Translations under genes and position numbers: made by a program
Notes under the pieces: model-generated
What the model was told of the DNA's origin: nothing
Database searches by the model: none
What the model saw: only the letters and a program-made list of their open reading frames with translations
From: Streptomyces sp. PsTaAH-137
GTDB lineage: Bacteria > Actinomycetota > Actinomycetes > Streptomycetales > Streptomycetaceae
DNA length: 64,000 nucleotides
Assembly (NCBI RefSeq): GCF_003259365.1
Contig: NZ_QLLY01000006.1
Location: 64,851 to 128,850, forward strand
Direction of reading: 5' to 3'
Shown here: positions 35,629 through 48,613 of the stretch, in pieces
Position numbering within the stretch: position 1 is the stretch's first letter
Layout: each line of letters opens with the position of its first letter

Positions 35629-35670
35629 ACGGGCCCCGCACCTTTCGAGGTGCGGGGCCCGTTCCTCTTT
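35629..35670 (+). terminator. Strong intrinsic terminator after rplA
   Basis: CGGGCCCCGCACCT (35629-35642) pairs perfectly with AGGTGCGGGGCCCG (35647-35660) around a TTCG tetraloop, followed by TTCCTCTTTT. A second GC-only dyad (GCCCGCCC/GGGCGGGC) follows near 35673-35692. Confidence 0.92.
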
Positions 35671-35728
35671 TCCGGCCCGCCCACGGGCGGGCTGCGCTAG
35701 CGTCGCGGTGATCGACCCGGGGGAGCGG

Positions 35729-36418
35729 ATGAGGCACGGACGACTGGTGGTGCTGGCCACCGTGGGCGCACTGCTCACGGCCTGCGGCGGCGCACGGGAC
35801 GCCGGTACCGACGACGCGGCGGCCGACGCGCTGCGCACCGCCCGCCAGAAGGTCACGGCGGCCGGCTCGGCCCGCGTCGACGCGACGATGCGCACCGGTG
35901 GCACCCTCTCCTCGCGCTCCACCGGCACCCTCAGCTGGTCCCGCGGCGTCGAGGGCACGGTGACCGTCCGGGTCACCGGCGGCGAACTGGCCGCCTCCAC
36001 GAGGAGGCTGGGCGGCGACCCGTCCCAGACCCGCTTCCTGCCCGACGCCTACTACACGCGGATGACGGACGCCTTCGCCGCCGGGCAGGACGGCAGGCAC
36101 TGGATCCGGCACCCGTACGACACGGCCGGTGACCTCACCCCGGCCGAGGCTCTGAAGACGCTCGGCGCGGCCGACGACGTCCACCGGGTGGGGCGGGCGA
36201 CCGTGCGCGGCACCGCGACCACCCACTACCGGGGGACCGCGGGGAAGCAGCGCCTGGAGGTGTGGCTCGACGCCCGCCACTTCCTGGTCCAACGGGCCTA
36301 CCGCGAGGGCGAGTTCACCGTCACCGTCCACTACAGCGACTACGGCGCCCCCGCCGCGGCCGAGCGGCCGCCCGCCCACGACACCGTCGACTTCGCCGAC
36401 GTGGCCGCGGGCGGCTGA
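35729..36418 (+). CDS. Lipoprotein, LppX/LprAFG-like group (first of a pair)
   Basis: The protein has 229 aa from the ATG at 35729 (GGGGGAG just upstream; the GTG at 35708 lacks one). The lipobox LTAC gives a lipidated Cys near residue 19. The mature part has antiparallel beta-type sequence and ends HYSDYGAPAAAERPPAHDTVDF. The next gene has the same ending pattern (FSDYGAAVKVETPPAGETFDL), so the two are divergent paralogues. Such lipoproteins have a half-barrel fold that can bind lipid. The location inside the rplKA-rplJL region is conserved in Streptomyces as I recall. Confidence 0.8.
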   Translation: MRHGRLVVLATVGALLTACGGARDAGTDDAAADALRTARQKVTAAGSARVDATMRTGGTLSSRSTGTLSWSRGVEGTVTVRVTGGELAASTRRLGGDPSQTRFLPDAYYTRMTDAFAAGQDGRHWIRHPYDTAGDLTPAEALKTLGAADDVHRVGRATVRGTATTHYRGTAGKQRLEVWLDARHFLVQRAYREGEFTVTVHYSDYGAPAAAERPPAHDTVDFADVAAGG

Positions 36419-36487
36419 AACCGGACGACTGTTTGAGGCGTCCCCTAGGGTGCGAGGGGTACACGCGTTCCAAGGGGTGGTTCTGAG

Positions 36488-37375
36488 ATGACTGTTGTCG
36501 TACGACGCACGGTCGGCGCCGTCGCCGCGACCGCACTGCTGTGCGCGGGAGCCGTGGCGTGCGACGGCGGCTCCGGCGCGAGCGGCTCGAAGTCCGCGTC
36601 CGAGTCCGGCGGCCACCAGGCCGCGTCGCAGGCGCTCACGGCCGCGTACAAGAAGACCGCCGAGGCCAGGTCCGCCAAGGTCACGATGGTGATGAAGACG
36701 CCGTCGTCACTCGGCGGCGGCACCATGAAGCTCTCCGGCACCATGGGCTGGAACCCGACCGTCATGGATATGACCATGAAGGGCTCGGGCGTCGGCGCCG
36801 GCGGGATGGACATGCCGAGCACCGTCCGCATGATCATGCAGGACGACGTCATGTACGTGGACGGGGGCGCGGCCGCCGCCCGGAAGACCGACGGCAAGCG
36901 CTGGATGAAGCTGGACCTCGCCGGCCTCGGCGCGCAGGCGGGCGGCCTGAGCAGCATGGAGCAGGACCCGGCGCGGCAGATCGCCGTCCTTCTCGACTCG
37001 CCCAACCTGAAGCACCTGGGCTCCGCCACCGTCGACGGCGAGCGGACCGAGCACTACAAGGGCACGCTGACGGTCGAGGAGATGATGAAGTCGAACGACT
37101 CTCTGAAGGTCCTCGGCGCGGACGAGCGCAGCAGCCTCCTGAAGAACGTCAAGAAGGCCGGGATCAAGGACTACGACACCGAGCTGTGGGTGAACAAGGA
37201 CGATCTGCCGGTCCGGATGGACGTCACCATGGGCAGCTCGCAGGGACCGGTCGAGATCTCGGAGACGTTCTCGGACTACGGGGCCGCCGTGAAGGTCGAG
37301 ACCCCGCCCGCGGGAGAGACCTTCGACCTCATGAAGTCGGTCGGGAAGCTCGGCGAGGGCGCTCTCCAGGGCTGA
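36488..37375 (+). CDS. Lipoprotein, LppX/LprAFG-like group (second of a pair)
   Basis: The protein has 295 aa. A signal peptide with lipobox AVAC (Cys near residue 25) precedes a Gly/Ser-rich linker and a Met-rich beta domain (MKLSGTMGWNPTVMDMTMKG, then STVRMIMQDDVMYVDGG). The tail ELWVNKDDLPVRMDVTM...FSDYGAAVKVETPPAG matches the upstream paralogue. The domain resembles mycobacterial LprG/LppX-type lipid-binding lipoproteins, but the cargo is unknown. It is 69 bp after its paralogue and precedes the rplJ promoter. Confidence 0.82.
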   Translation: MTVVVRRTVGAVAATALLCAGAVACDGGSGASGSKSASESGGHQAASQALTAAYKKTAEARSAKVTMVMKTPSSLGGGTMKLSGTMGWNPTVMDMTMKGSGVGAGGMDMPSTVRMIMQDDVMYVDGGAAAARKTDGKRWMKLDLAGLGAQAGGLSSMEQDPARQIAVLLDSPNLKHLGSATVDGERTEHYKGTLTVEEMMKSNDSLKVLGADERSSLLKNVKKAGIKDYDTELWVNKDDLPVRMDVTMGSSQGPVEISETFSDYGAAVKVETPPAGETFDLMKSVGKLGEGALQG

Positions 37376-37376
37376 T

Positions 37377-37406
37377 TTGCTTGACGCGGCCCCGTTCCCG
37401 TACTCT
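37377..37406 (+). promoter_or_regulatory. rplJ-rplL promoter
   Basis: TTGCTT (37377-37382) and TACTCT (37401-37406) are spaced by 18 bp; TTGACG at 37381-37386 is an overlapping alternative -35. The start near 37413 gives the long L10 leader. Confidence 0.55.
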
Positions 37407-37410
37407 TCCG

Positions 37411-37592
37411 AAGAAGCCAAAGACCGCTGGTCGTCGCTGTGTTCTCGCAAGAGGGTGCGGTGGCCGAAGGATCCGCTGAAACTGCGGACGACCCGCGCAG
37501 GTGACTGAGGAAGTGCTCCCGTCCGGATCCGTCCGTACAGGTCGAGCTCACGCCCCAAGCGCCTGCGCTGGGGCGTTTTGTTTTGTCGGCCC
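37411..37592 (+). ncRNA. Ribosomal protein L10 leader with intrinsic attenuator
   Basis: The leader contains AAAGACCGCTGGTCGTCG, a CCGC/GCGG hairpin at 37473-37487 and the block GACGACCCGCGCAGGTGA, the conserved pieces of the actinobacterial L10-leader RNA. L10(L12) complex binds it to control rplJL. It ends with a terminator stem (ACGCCCC-AGCGC against GCGCT-GGGGCGT, 37550-37576) followed by TTTTGTTTT, so regulation can act by attenuation. Confidence 0.8.
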
Positions 37593-37634
37593 CTTCTGAG
37601 CGGTCCTCATCACCCGGAAGGAGGCCGACGCTCT

Positions 37635-38165
37635 ATGCCGACGCCCGACAAGGCTGCCGCGGTAGCCGAGCTCACGGACAAGTTCCGCAGCTCGAACGCC
37701 GCCGTGCTGACCGAGTACCGGGGTCTCACCGTGGCCCAGCTCAAGCAGCTGCGCCGTTCGCTCGGTGAGAACTCCGAGTACGCCGTGGTGAAGAACACGC
37801 TGACCAAGATCGCGGCCAACGCGGCCGGGATCGACACGCTCGACGACCTGTTCAACGGTCCGACGGCGGTTGCCTTCGTCACCGGTGACCCGGTGGAGTC
37901 GGCGAAGGGTCTTCGTGACTTCGCCAAGGACAACCCCAACCTCGTCATCAAGGGCGGTGTCCTTGACGGCAAGGCGCTGTCCGCCGACGAGATCAAGAAG
38001 CTCGCGGACCTCGAGTCCCGCGAGGTTCTGCTCAGCAAGCTGGCCGGTGCGTTCAAGGGCAAGCAGACGCAGACTGCTCAGGTCCTCCAGGCGCTCCCGT
38101 CGAAGTTCGTCCGCACCGCGGAGGCGCTTCGGGCCAAGCAGGCCGAGCAGGGCGGTGCCGAGTAA
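37635..38165 (+). CDS. rplJ: 50S ribosomal protein L10
   Basis: The protein has 176 aa from the ATG at 37635, with GGAGG ten bases upstream; the ORF can be extended but those codons belong to the leader. [37 protein letters not shown] and [10 protein letters not shown] are standard. L10 anchors the L7/L12 stalk; its C-terminal helix ([19 protein letters not shown]) binds L12 dimers. Confidence 0.97.
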   Translation: MPTPDKAAAVAELTDKFRSSNAAVLTEYRGLTVAQLKQLRRSLGENSEYAVVKNTLTKIAANAAGIDTLDDLFNGPTAVAFVTGDPVESAKGLRDFAKDNPNLVIKGGVLDGKALSADEIKKLADLESREVLLSKLAGAFKGKQTQTAQVLQALPSKFVRTAEALRAKQAEQGGAE

Positions 38166-38275
38166 TTCGGCTCGCACCTTGACCGCCGCCTGAGGCGACG
38201 GTCGAAGCGGGCCGACAGTACGCCCGCCTACATGGACAACCGGCACCAGCCGATTTAGTGGAAGGATCGCCCATC

Positions 38276-38659
38276 ATGGCGAAGCTCAGCCAGGAAGACC
38301 TGCTCGCCCAGTTCGAGGAGATGACCCTCATCGAGCTCTCCGAGTTCGTGAAGGCCTTCGAGGACAAGTTCGACGTCACCGCCGCCGCGGCCGTCGCCGT
38401 CGCCGGCCCCGCCGCCGGTGGCGCCGCCCCCGAGGCTGCCGAGGAGCAGGACGAGTTCGACGTCATCCTCACCGGCGCCGGCGAGAAGAAGATCCAGGTC
38501 ATCAAGGTCGTGCGCGAGCTCACCTCCCTGGGCCTCAAGGAGGCCAAGGACCTCGTCGACGGCACCCCGAAGCCGGTCCTCGAGAAGGTCACCAAGGAGG
38601 CCGCTGAGAAGGCCGCCGAGTCCCTCAAGGGCGCCGGTGCCTCCGTCGAGGTCAAGTAA
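38276..38659 (+). CDS. rplL: 50S ribosomal protein L7/L12
   Basis: The protein has 127 aa. The N-terminal dimerisation part ([20 protein letters not shown]), an Ala/Gly-rich hinge (39-60) and the C-terminal domain that contacts elongation factors ([32 protein letters not shown]) are all present. It forms the flexible stalk that recruits EF-Tu and EF-G. GGAAGGA lies 11 bases before the ATG. Confidence 0.97.
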   Translation: MAKLSQEDLLAQFEEMTLIELSEFVKAFEDKFDVTAAAAVAVAGPAAGGAAPEAAEEQDEFDVILTGAGEKKIQVIKVVRELTSLGLKEAKDLVDGTPKPVLEKVTKEAAEKAAESLKGAGASVEVK

Positions 38660-39231
38660 GACCTCTTCGAGTCTGCCGACTCTTCTGCGGTGAAAACTGC
38701 TCCCCCGGGAGCTGTAACACCGACGTACCGAAGGGCGATCACCCAGTTGGGTGGTCGCCTTTCGGCGTTGTCTGGCACGCAGGCCGAGGGTGCCTTGCAC
38801 TGTCGGTCGCGCGGAGTATGGTGATCTTCGTTGTGCCTGGCGCCACCCCTGTTCGGCCAAGAGGGGGCCTTGACGAACAGCACGCAGCGCGCAATTCTCA
38901 GGACGCGTCGTCACAACACGATCCGATTCCGAGGCATGGATCGACGGCGAAGAGGGCAGTAAGGATGTGCGCTCCGCGTACAGGGCATGCCGCACACAGT
39001 GAACGGTTGAGAACAACGAGGGTGTCTAAAAACCCGCACTGGACATCAGTGGGCCTTCTGGCTACACTGTCCCTTTGCGCTGCCTGTTAGCTGCTCCCTG
39101 CCCGTCACCAGGGGCATGCCCTCGCTTGAGCACAGTGGACTGATTCGGCCCTGACCAGGGCTTATCTTCCCTCTGCACGGCTTGGGACCGGTACGCGCGT
39201 AGTGAGTCCGAGCCCTCGGAAGGACCCCCTC
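38660..39231 (+). promoter_or_regulatory. rplL-rpoB intergenic region: attenuator, promoter and leader
   Basis: A 15-17-bp stem (38729-38745 with 38748-38764, closing CCCAGTTGGG) acts as the rplL terminator or attenuator. A promoter with TGGACA (39040-39045), 17-bp spacer and TACACT (39063-39068) lies downstream and fits a direct rpoBC start. The leader of about 160 nt shows no reading frame that looks coding. Confidence 0.7.
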
Positions 39232-42200
39232 TTGGCCGCCTCGCGCAACGCCTCGACCGCGAATACGAACAACGGCGCAAGCACCGCCCCGCTGCGCATC
39301 TCCTTTGCAAAGATCAAGGAGCCCCTCGAGGTTCCGAACCTGCTCGCGCTGCAGACCGAGAGCTTTGACTGGCTGCTCGGCAACACCGCCTGGCAGAGTC
39401 GGGTCGAGGCGGCTCTTGAGTCGGGTCAGGACGTCCCCACCAAGTCCGGTCTGGAGGAGATCTTCGAGGAGATCTCTCCGATCGAGGACTTCTCCGGGTC
39501 GATGTCGCTGACTTTCCGCGACCACCGTTTCGAGCCGCCGAAGAACAGCATCGACGAGTGCAAGGAGCGCGACTTCACGTTCGCCGCTCCGCTCTTCGTG
39601 ACGGCCGAGTTCACCAACAACGAGACCGGCGAGATCAAGTCCCAGACGGTCTTCATGGGCGACTTCCCGCTCATGACCAACAAGGGCACCTTCGTCATCA
39701 ACGGCACCGAGCGTGTCGTGGTGTCCCAGCTGGTCCGCTCGCCGGGTGTCTACTTCGACTCCTCCATCGACAAGACGTCCGACAAGGACATCTTCTCCGC
39801 CAAGATCATCCCGTCCCGGGGTGCCTGGCTGGAGATGGAGATCGACAAGCGCGACATGGTCGGTGTGCGCATCGACCGCAAGCGCAAGCAGTCCGTCACC
39901 GTCCTGCTCAAGGCTCTCGGTTGGACGACCGAGCAGATCCTGGAGGAGTTCGGCGAGTACGAGTCCATGCGCGCCACCCTGGAGAAGGACCACACCCAGG
40001 GCCAGGACGACGCGCTGCTCGACATCTACCGCAAGCTGCGCCCGGGCGAGCCGCCCACGCGCGAGGCCGCTCAGACGCTGCTCGAGAACCTCTACTTCAA
40101 CCCGAAGCGCTACGACCTCGCGAAGGTCGGCCGCTACAAGGTGAACAAGAAGCTCGGCGCCGACGAGCCGCTGGACGCCGGCGTGCTCACCACCGACGAC
40201 GTCATCGCGACCATCAAGTACCTGGTCAAGCTGCACGCCGGTGAGACCGAGACGGTCGCCGAGTCGGGCCGCGAGATCATCGTCGAGACCGACGACATCG
40301 ACCACTTCGGCAACCGCCGTATCCGTAACGTCGGTGAGCTGATCCAGAACCAGGTCCGTACGGGTCTCGCCCGTATGGAGCGCGTCGTGCGCGAGCGCAT
40401 GACGACCCAGGACGTCGAGGCGATCACCCCGCAGACCCTGATCAACATCCGCCCCGTGGTGGCGTCGATCAAGGAGTTCTTCGGTACGTCGCAGCTGTCC
40501 CAGTTCATGGACCAGAACAACCCGCTGTCGGGGCTGACGCACAAGCGTCGTCTGAACGCCCTCGGCCCGGGTGGTCTCTCCCGTGAGCGGGCCGGCTTCG
40601 AGGTCCGAGACGTGCACCCGTCGCACTACGGCCGCATGTGCCCGATCGAGACCCCCGAAGGCCCGAACATCGGCCTGATCGGTTCGCTCGCCTCGTACGG
40701 ACGGATCAACCCGTTCGGCTTCATCGAGACGCCGTACCGCAAGGTCGTCGACGGTGTGGTCGGCGACGACGTCGACTACCTGACCGCCGATGAAGAGGAC
40801 CGCTTCGTCATCGCGCAGGCCAACGCGCCGCTGAACGACGAGTTCCAGTTCGTCGAGAACCGCGTGCTGGTCCGCCGTCGTGGCGGAGAGGTCGACTACG
40901 TGCCCGGCACGGACGTCGACTACATGGACGTCTCGCCGCGCCAGATGGTGTCGGTCGCGACCGCCATGATCCCGTTCCTCGAGCACGACGACGCCAACCG
41001 TGCCCTCATGGGCGCGAACATGATGCGTCAGGCCGTGCCGCTGATTAAGTCCGAGGCGCCGCTCGTCGGCACCGGCATGGAGTACCGCTGCGCCACCGAC
41101 GCCGGTGACGTGCTCAAGGCCGAGAAGGACGGTGTGGTCCAGGAGGTCTCCGCGGACTACATCACCATCACCAACGACGACGGCACGTACACCACGTACC
41201 GCCTGTCGAAGTTCTCCCGCTCCAACCAGGGCACTTCTGTCAACCAGAAGGTCGTCGTGGACGAGGGCGCGCGGATCATCGCCGGTCAGGTCCTGGCCGA
41301 CGGTCCCGCGACCGAAGAGGGCGAGATGGCCCTCGGCAAGAACCTGCTCGTGGCGTTCATGCCCTGGGAGGGTCACAACTACGAGGACGCGATCATCCTG
41401 TCGCAGCGCCTCGTGCAGGACGACGTCCTCTCCTCGATCCACATCGAGGAGCACGAGGTCGACGCCCGTGACACCAAGCTGGGCCCGGAGGAGATCACCC
41501 GGGACATCCCGAACGTCTCCGAGGAGGTCCTCGCCGACCTCGACGAGCGCGGCATCATCCGCATCGGTGCGGACGTCGTCGCCGGCGACATCCTCGTCGG
41601 CAAGGTCACGCCCAAGGGTGAGACCGAGCTGACGCCGGAGGAGCGCCTGCTGCGCGCCATCTTCGGTGAGAAGGCCCGTGAGGTCCGTGACACCTCCCTG
41701 AAGGTGCCGCACGGCGAGATCGGCAAGGTCATCGGCGTCCGCGTCTTCGACCGTGAAGAGGGCGACGAGCTGCCGCCGGGCGTGAACCAGCTGGTTCGTG
41801 TCTACGTGGCGCAGAAGCGCAAGATCACGGACGGTGACAAGCTCGCCGGCCGCCACGGCAACAAGGGTGTTATCTCGAAGATCCTTCCGATCGAGGACAT
41901 GCCGTTCCTCGAGGACGGAACTCCGGTCGACATCATCCTGAACCCGCTGGGTGTGCCGTCCCGAATGAACCCGGGACAGGTCCTGGAGATCCACCTCGGC
42001 TGGCTCGCCAGCCAGGGCTGGGACGTCTCCAACCTCGGCGACGAGTGGGCCCAGCGCCTCCAGGCGATCGGTGCCGACCGCGTCGAGCCGCGTACCAACG
42101 TCGCGACCCCGGTCTTCGACGGTGCGCGCGAGGACGAGCTCGCGGGTCTGCTGGAGCACACCATCCCGAACCGCGACGGTGACCGCATGGTCCTCCCGTC

Positions 42201-42717
42201 CGGCAAGGCGCGGATGTTCGACGGCCGCTCCGGTGAGCCGTTCCCGGACCCGATCTCCATCGGGTACATGTACATCCTCAAGCTGCACCACCTGGTCGAC
42301 GACAAGCTGCACGCCCGTTCGACCGGTCCGTACTCGATGATCACCCAGCAGCCGCTGGGTGGTAAGGCTCAGTTCGGTGGCCAGCGCTTCGGTGAGATGG
42401 AGGTGTGGGCGCTGGAGGCGTACGGCGCCGCTTACGCCCTCCAGGAGCTGCTGACGATCAAGTCCGACGACGTCACCGGCCGCGTGAAGGTCTACGAGGC
42501 CATCGTCAAGGGCGAGAACATCCCCGAGCCCGGCATTCCCGAGTCCTTCAAGGTGCTCATCAAGGAAATGCAGTCCCTGTGCCTCAACGTGGAGGTGCTG
42601 TCCTCGGACGGCATGTCCATCGAGATGCGCGACACCGACGAGGACGTCTTCCGCGCAGCGGAGGAGCTCGGCATCGACCTGTCCCGGCGCGAGCCGAGCA
42701 GCGTCGAAGAGGTCTGA
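39232..42717 (+). CDS. rpoB: DNA-directed RNA polymerase beta subunit
   Basis: The protein has 1161 aa from TTG 39232, which has GGAAGGA eight bases upstream; the GTG at 39202 has none. With this start the rifampicin cluster begins at residue 418 ([17 protein letters not shown]), putting S433, H437 and R440 where the S. coelicolor numbering places them. All are wild type, so sensitivity to rifampicin is expected from the target. [15 protein letters not shown] and the C-terminal clamp region are intact. It is followed by a 15-bp hairpin and rpoC. Confidence 0.97.
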   Translation: MAASRNASTANTNNGASTAPLRISFAKIKEPLEVPNLLALQTESFDWLLGNTAWQSRVEAALESGQDVPTKSGLEEIFEEISPIEDFSGSMSLTFRDHRFEPPKNSIDECKERDFTFAAPLFVTAEFTNNETGEIKSQTVFMGDFPLMTNKGTFVINGTERVVVSQLVRSPGVYFDSSIDKTSDKDIFSAKIIPSRGAWLEMEIDKRDMVGVRIDRKRKQSVTVLLKALGWTTEQILEEFGEYESMRATLEKDHTQGQDDALLDIYRKLRPGEPPTREAAQTLLENLYFNPKRYDLAKVGRYKVNKKLGADEPLDAGVLTTDDVIATIKYLVKLHAGETETVAESGREIIVETDDIDHFGNRRIRNVGELIQNQVRTGLARMERVVRERMTTQDVEAITPQTLINIRPVVASIKEFFGTSQLSQFMDQNNPLSGLTHKRRLNALGPGGLSRERAGFEVRDVHPSHYGRMCPIETPEGPNIGLIGSLASYGRINPFGFIETPYRKVVDGVVGDDVDYLTADEEDRFVIAQANAPLNDEFQFVENRVLVRRRGGEVDYVPGTDVDYMDVSPRQMVSVATAMIPFLEHDDANRALMGANMMRQAVPLIKSEAPLVGTGMEYRCATDAGDVLKAEKDGVVQEVSADYITITNDDGTYTTYRLSKFSRSNQGTSVNQKVVVDEGARIIAGQVLADGPATEEGEMALGKNLLVAFMPWEGHNYEDAIILSQRLVQDDVLSSIHIEEHEVDARDTKLGPEEITRDIPNVSEEVLADLDERGIIRIGADVVAGDILVGKVTPKGETELTPEERLLRAIFGEKAREVRDTSLKVPHGEIGKVIGVRVFDREEGDELPPGVNQLVRVYVAQKRKITDGDKLAGRHGNKGVISKILPIEDMPFLEDGTPVDIILNPLGVPSRMNPGQVLEIHLGWLASQGWDVSNLGDEWAQRLQAIGADRVEPRTNVATPVFDGAREDELAGLLEHTIPNRDGDRMVLPSGKARMFDGRSGEPFPDPISIGYMYILKLHHLVDDKLHARSTGPYSMITQQPLGGKAQFGGQRFGEMEVWALEAYGAAYALQELLTIKSDDVTGRVKVYEAIVKGENIPEPGIPESFKVLIKEMQSLCLNVEVLSSDGMSIEMRDTDEDVFRAAEELGIDLSRREPSSVEEV

Positions 42718-42726
42718 CGGGAGTTT

Positions 42727-42760
42727 CGGTGCGGGGGCTCAGGGATGAGCCCCCGCACCG
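42727..42760 (+). other. Perfect hairpin between rpoB and rpoC
   Basis: CGGTGCGGGGGCTCA (42727-42741) pairs with TGAGCCCCCGCACCG (42746-42760), with a GGGA tetraloop. No T-run follows. It looks like an RNA-stability or processing element, or a partial attenuator, not a terminator of an essential operon. Confidence 0.7.
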
Positions 42761-42818
42761 ACCCCGCGACCCCCGTTTCAGACCACAGACTTACAACCCT
42801 GAGAGGGATTGACGCATA

Positions 42819-46718
<3,900 letters not shown>

Positions 46719-46735
46719 GCGAGCAGCTGTTTGAA

Positions 46736-46780
46736 CCGCAGGGCGGTCATCCCGGGGAGTTCGGGGTGGCCGCCCTGCGG
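46736..46780 (+). terminator. Terminator after rpoC
   Basis: CCGCAGGGCGG (46736-46746) pairs with CCGCCCTGCGG (46770-46780), with an inner CCC/GGG extension. There is only a weak T-rich tail (CGTGTTG). Confidence 0.7.
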
Positions 46781-46833
46781 CGTGTTGCCGCATGATGGAG
46801 TGCACATCAGCTCATTCCGGGGGAAGTGGTCTC

Positions 46834-47379
46834 GTGTCGAATCCGCAATGGCAGCCGGCGCCCTGGCCGCCGCAGCAGAACCAGCAGGCTTCGATGCTGG
46901 CCGCGCACTCCGACCGGGAGCGGGCCGTCGATGTGCTGCGGGCCGGGTTCGCCGAGGGGCGGCTTCAGCAGGCGGAGTACGAGAAGCGGGTGGAGCGGGC
47001 CTATCAGGCGCGCACCGTGGGGGAGCTGAGCACGCTCGTCGCGGATCTGCCGCAGGGGCCCGTGGGGCCGCAGCAGGCGCCCATGGCGGGGCACATGGCG
47101 CCGGTTCCGCGGACCTTTCTGCCGGCCCCGGCGCCGCCCACCAACGGCAAGGCGATCGGCGCGCTGGCCTGTGGCGTGGGGACGTTCTTCTGCGGGGGGC
47201 TCACCGCGATCCCGGCGGTCGTCCTCGGGCACATGGCGCGGGGTGAGATCCGTCGCACCCAGGAGCAGGGGGACGGGATGGCCGTCGGCGGCATCGTGCT
47301 CGGCTGGCTGTGGATCGTCGGCTGGGCGTTTCTGCTGCTCATCATCATGATCGGGGTCGCGAGCTCGGGTTCCGGCTGA
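46834..47379 (+). CDS. DUF1707 plus DUF4190 membrane protein
   Basis: The protein has 181 aa from the GTG at 46834 (GGGGGAAG upstream), which gives VSNPQWQPAPWPPQQ. Residues 25-80 form the DUF1707 helix pair (HSDRERAVDVLRAGFAEGRL, then YEKRVERAYQARTVGELSTL), a short domain found at the start of many actinobacterial regulators and membrane proteins. Two membrane helices at about 107-135 and 150-175 are the DUF4190 part (GALACGVGTFFCGG, GGIVLGWLWIVGW). Function unknown. Confidence 0.82.
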   Translation: MSNPQWQPAPWPPQQNQQASMLAAHSDRERAVDVLRAGFAEGRLQQAEYEKRVERAYQARTVGELSTLVADLPQGPVGPQQAPMAGHMAPVPRTFLPAPAPPTNGKAIGALACGVGTFFCGGLTAIPAVVLGHMARGEIRRTQEQGDGMAVGGIVLGWLWIVGWAFLLLIIMIGVASSGSG

Positions 47380-47729
47380 GGCGGGTCCGGGGCGCGATCC
47401 GGCCACGCTCCGGAAACCCCCGACTACCGGGGCGAATGCCGCACGCGGGGGCGAGAAGTCCGGCGTGTCGGAGTGGGCTGCATTTGTTTTGACCGAAGTC
47501 CGTGAGGTAGGTACGCTCAGACCTTGTGCCTGGGGTGTGCCTGGGCTCGTGTGCGTGTCATCAGCCGCACGGCGAGTCCGGATCAGGTCGCTCAATCTGA
47601 TCACGGCCACCGCAATCTGCCGCTTCCCGCTCTTGAGCGGGGGTCTGCAGTATTCGACACACCCGACCGCGTGGGTCGGCAAAGTTCCAGGTTAGCTTTA
47701 CTACTCGGCACACAGAAACCGGAGAAGTA
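47380..47729 (+). promoter_or_regulatory. rpsL operon promoter and leader
   Basis: TTGACC (47489-47494) and TACGCT (47512-47517), 17 bp apart, form a good promoter. The leader of about 205 nt has dyads GATCAG/CTGATC (47581-47602) and CCCGCTC/GAGCGGG (47626-47641), then CCGACC-GCGTG-GGTCGG (47663-47679), a hairpin nearly identical in sequence context to one in the rpsJ leader. No coding region is supported between 47380 and 47488. Confidence 0.7.
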
Positions 47730-48101
47730 GTGCCTACGATCCAGCAGCTGGTCCGGAAGGGCCGGCAGGACAAGGTCGAGAAGAACAAGACGCCCGCACT
47801 CGAGGGTTCGCCCCAGCGTCGCGGCGTCTGCACGCGTGTGTTCACGACCACCCCGAAGAAGCCGAACTCGGCCCTCCGTAAGGTCGCGCGTGTGCGTCTG
47901 ACCAGCGGCATCGAGGTCACGGCCTACATCCCGGGTGAGGGACACAACCTGCAGGAGCACTCCATCGTGCTCGTGCGTGGTGGCCGTGTGAAGGACCTGC
48001 CCGGTGTTCGTTACAAGATCATCCGCGGTTCGCTCGACACCCAGGGTGTCAAGAACCGCAAGCAGGCCCGCAGCCGCTACGGCGCCAAGAAGGAGAAGTA
48101 A
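47730..48101 (+). CDS. rpsL: 30S ribosomal protein S12
   Basis: The protein has 123 aa from a GTG start with GGAG ten bases upstream. [19 protein letters not shown] includes Lys43, and [13 protein letters not shown] includes the second streptomycin-related Lys; both are wild type. S12 tunes decoding accuracy at the A site. It heads the str operon rpsL-rpsG-fusA-tuf and is separated from rpsG by two bases. Confidence 0.98.
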   Translation: MPTIQQLVRKGRQDKVEKNKTPALEGSPQRRGVCTRVFTTTPKKPNSALRKVARVRLTSGIEVTAYIPGEGHNLQEHSIVLVRGGRVKDLPGVRYKIIRGSLDTQGVKNRKQARSRYGAKKEK

Positions 48102-48103
48102 GA

Positions 48104-48574
48104 ATGCCTCGTAAGGGCCCCGCCCCGAAGCGCCCGGTCATCATCGACCCGGTCTACGGTTCTCCTCTGGTGACCTCCCTCATCAACAAGGTGCTGCTGA
48201 ACGGCAAGCGCTCCACCGCCGAGCGCATCGTGTACGGCGCCATGGAGGGCCTGCGTGAGAAGTCGGGCAACGACCCGGTCATCACGCTGAAGCGCGCGCT
48301 CGAGAACATCAAGCCGACCCTCGAGGTCAAGTCCCGCCGTGTCGGTGGCGCGACCTACCAGGTGCCGGTCGAGGTCAAGCCCGGCCGCGCCAACACCCTC
48401 GCGCTCCGCTGGCTCGTCGGTTACTCCCGCGCCCGTCGCGAGAAGACGATGACCGAGCGTCTGATGAACGAGCTGCTCGACGCCTCCAACGGCCTCGGCG
48501 CTGCCGTCAAGAAGCGCGAGGACACGCACAAGATGGCCGAGTCCAACAAGGCCTTCGCGCACTACCGCTGGTAG
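48104..48574 (+). CDS. rpsG: 30S ribosomal protein S7
   Basis: The protein has 156 aa, with [40 protein letters not shown] and [15 protein letters not shown]7 nucleates assembly of the 30S head and contacts E-site tRNA. Length matches the family. Translation is likely coupled to rpsL. Confidence 0.98.
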   Translation: MPRKGPAPKRPVIIDPVYGSPLVTSLINKVLLNGKRSTAERIVYGAMEGLREKSGNDPVITLKRALENIKPTLEVKSRRVGGATYQVPVEVKPGRANTLALRWLVGYSRARREKTMTERLMNELLDASNGLGAAVKKREDTHKMAESNKAFAHYRW

Positions 48575-48613
48575 TCGCTACCCACATCGAGACCGAGAGA
48601 AGACTGAAGCCTT

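Noticed and set aside
36488..37479. Alternative frames over the second lipoprotein gene
   Set aside because: Only the frame with signal peptide, lipobox and paralogue similarity makes biological sense.
39202..39231. GTG start for rpoB ten codons upstream
   Set aside because: No ribosome site precedes it, and the TTG at 39232 gives the expected 1161-aa length and known residue numbering.
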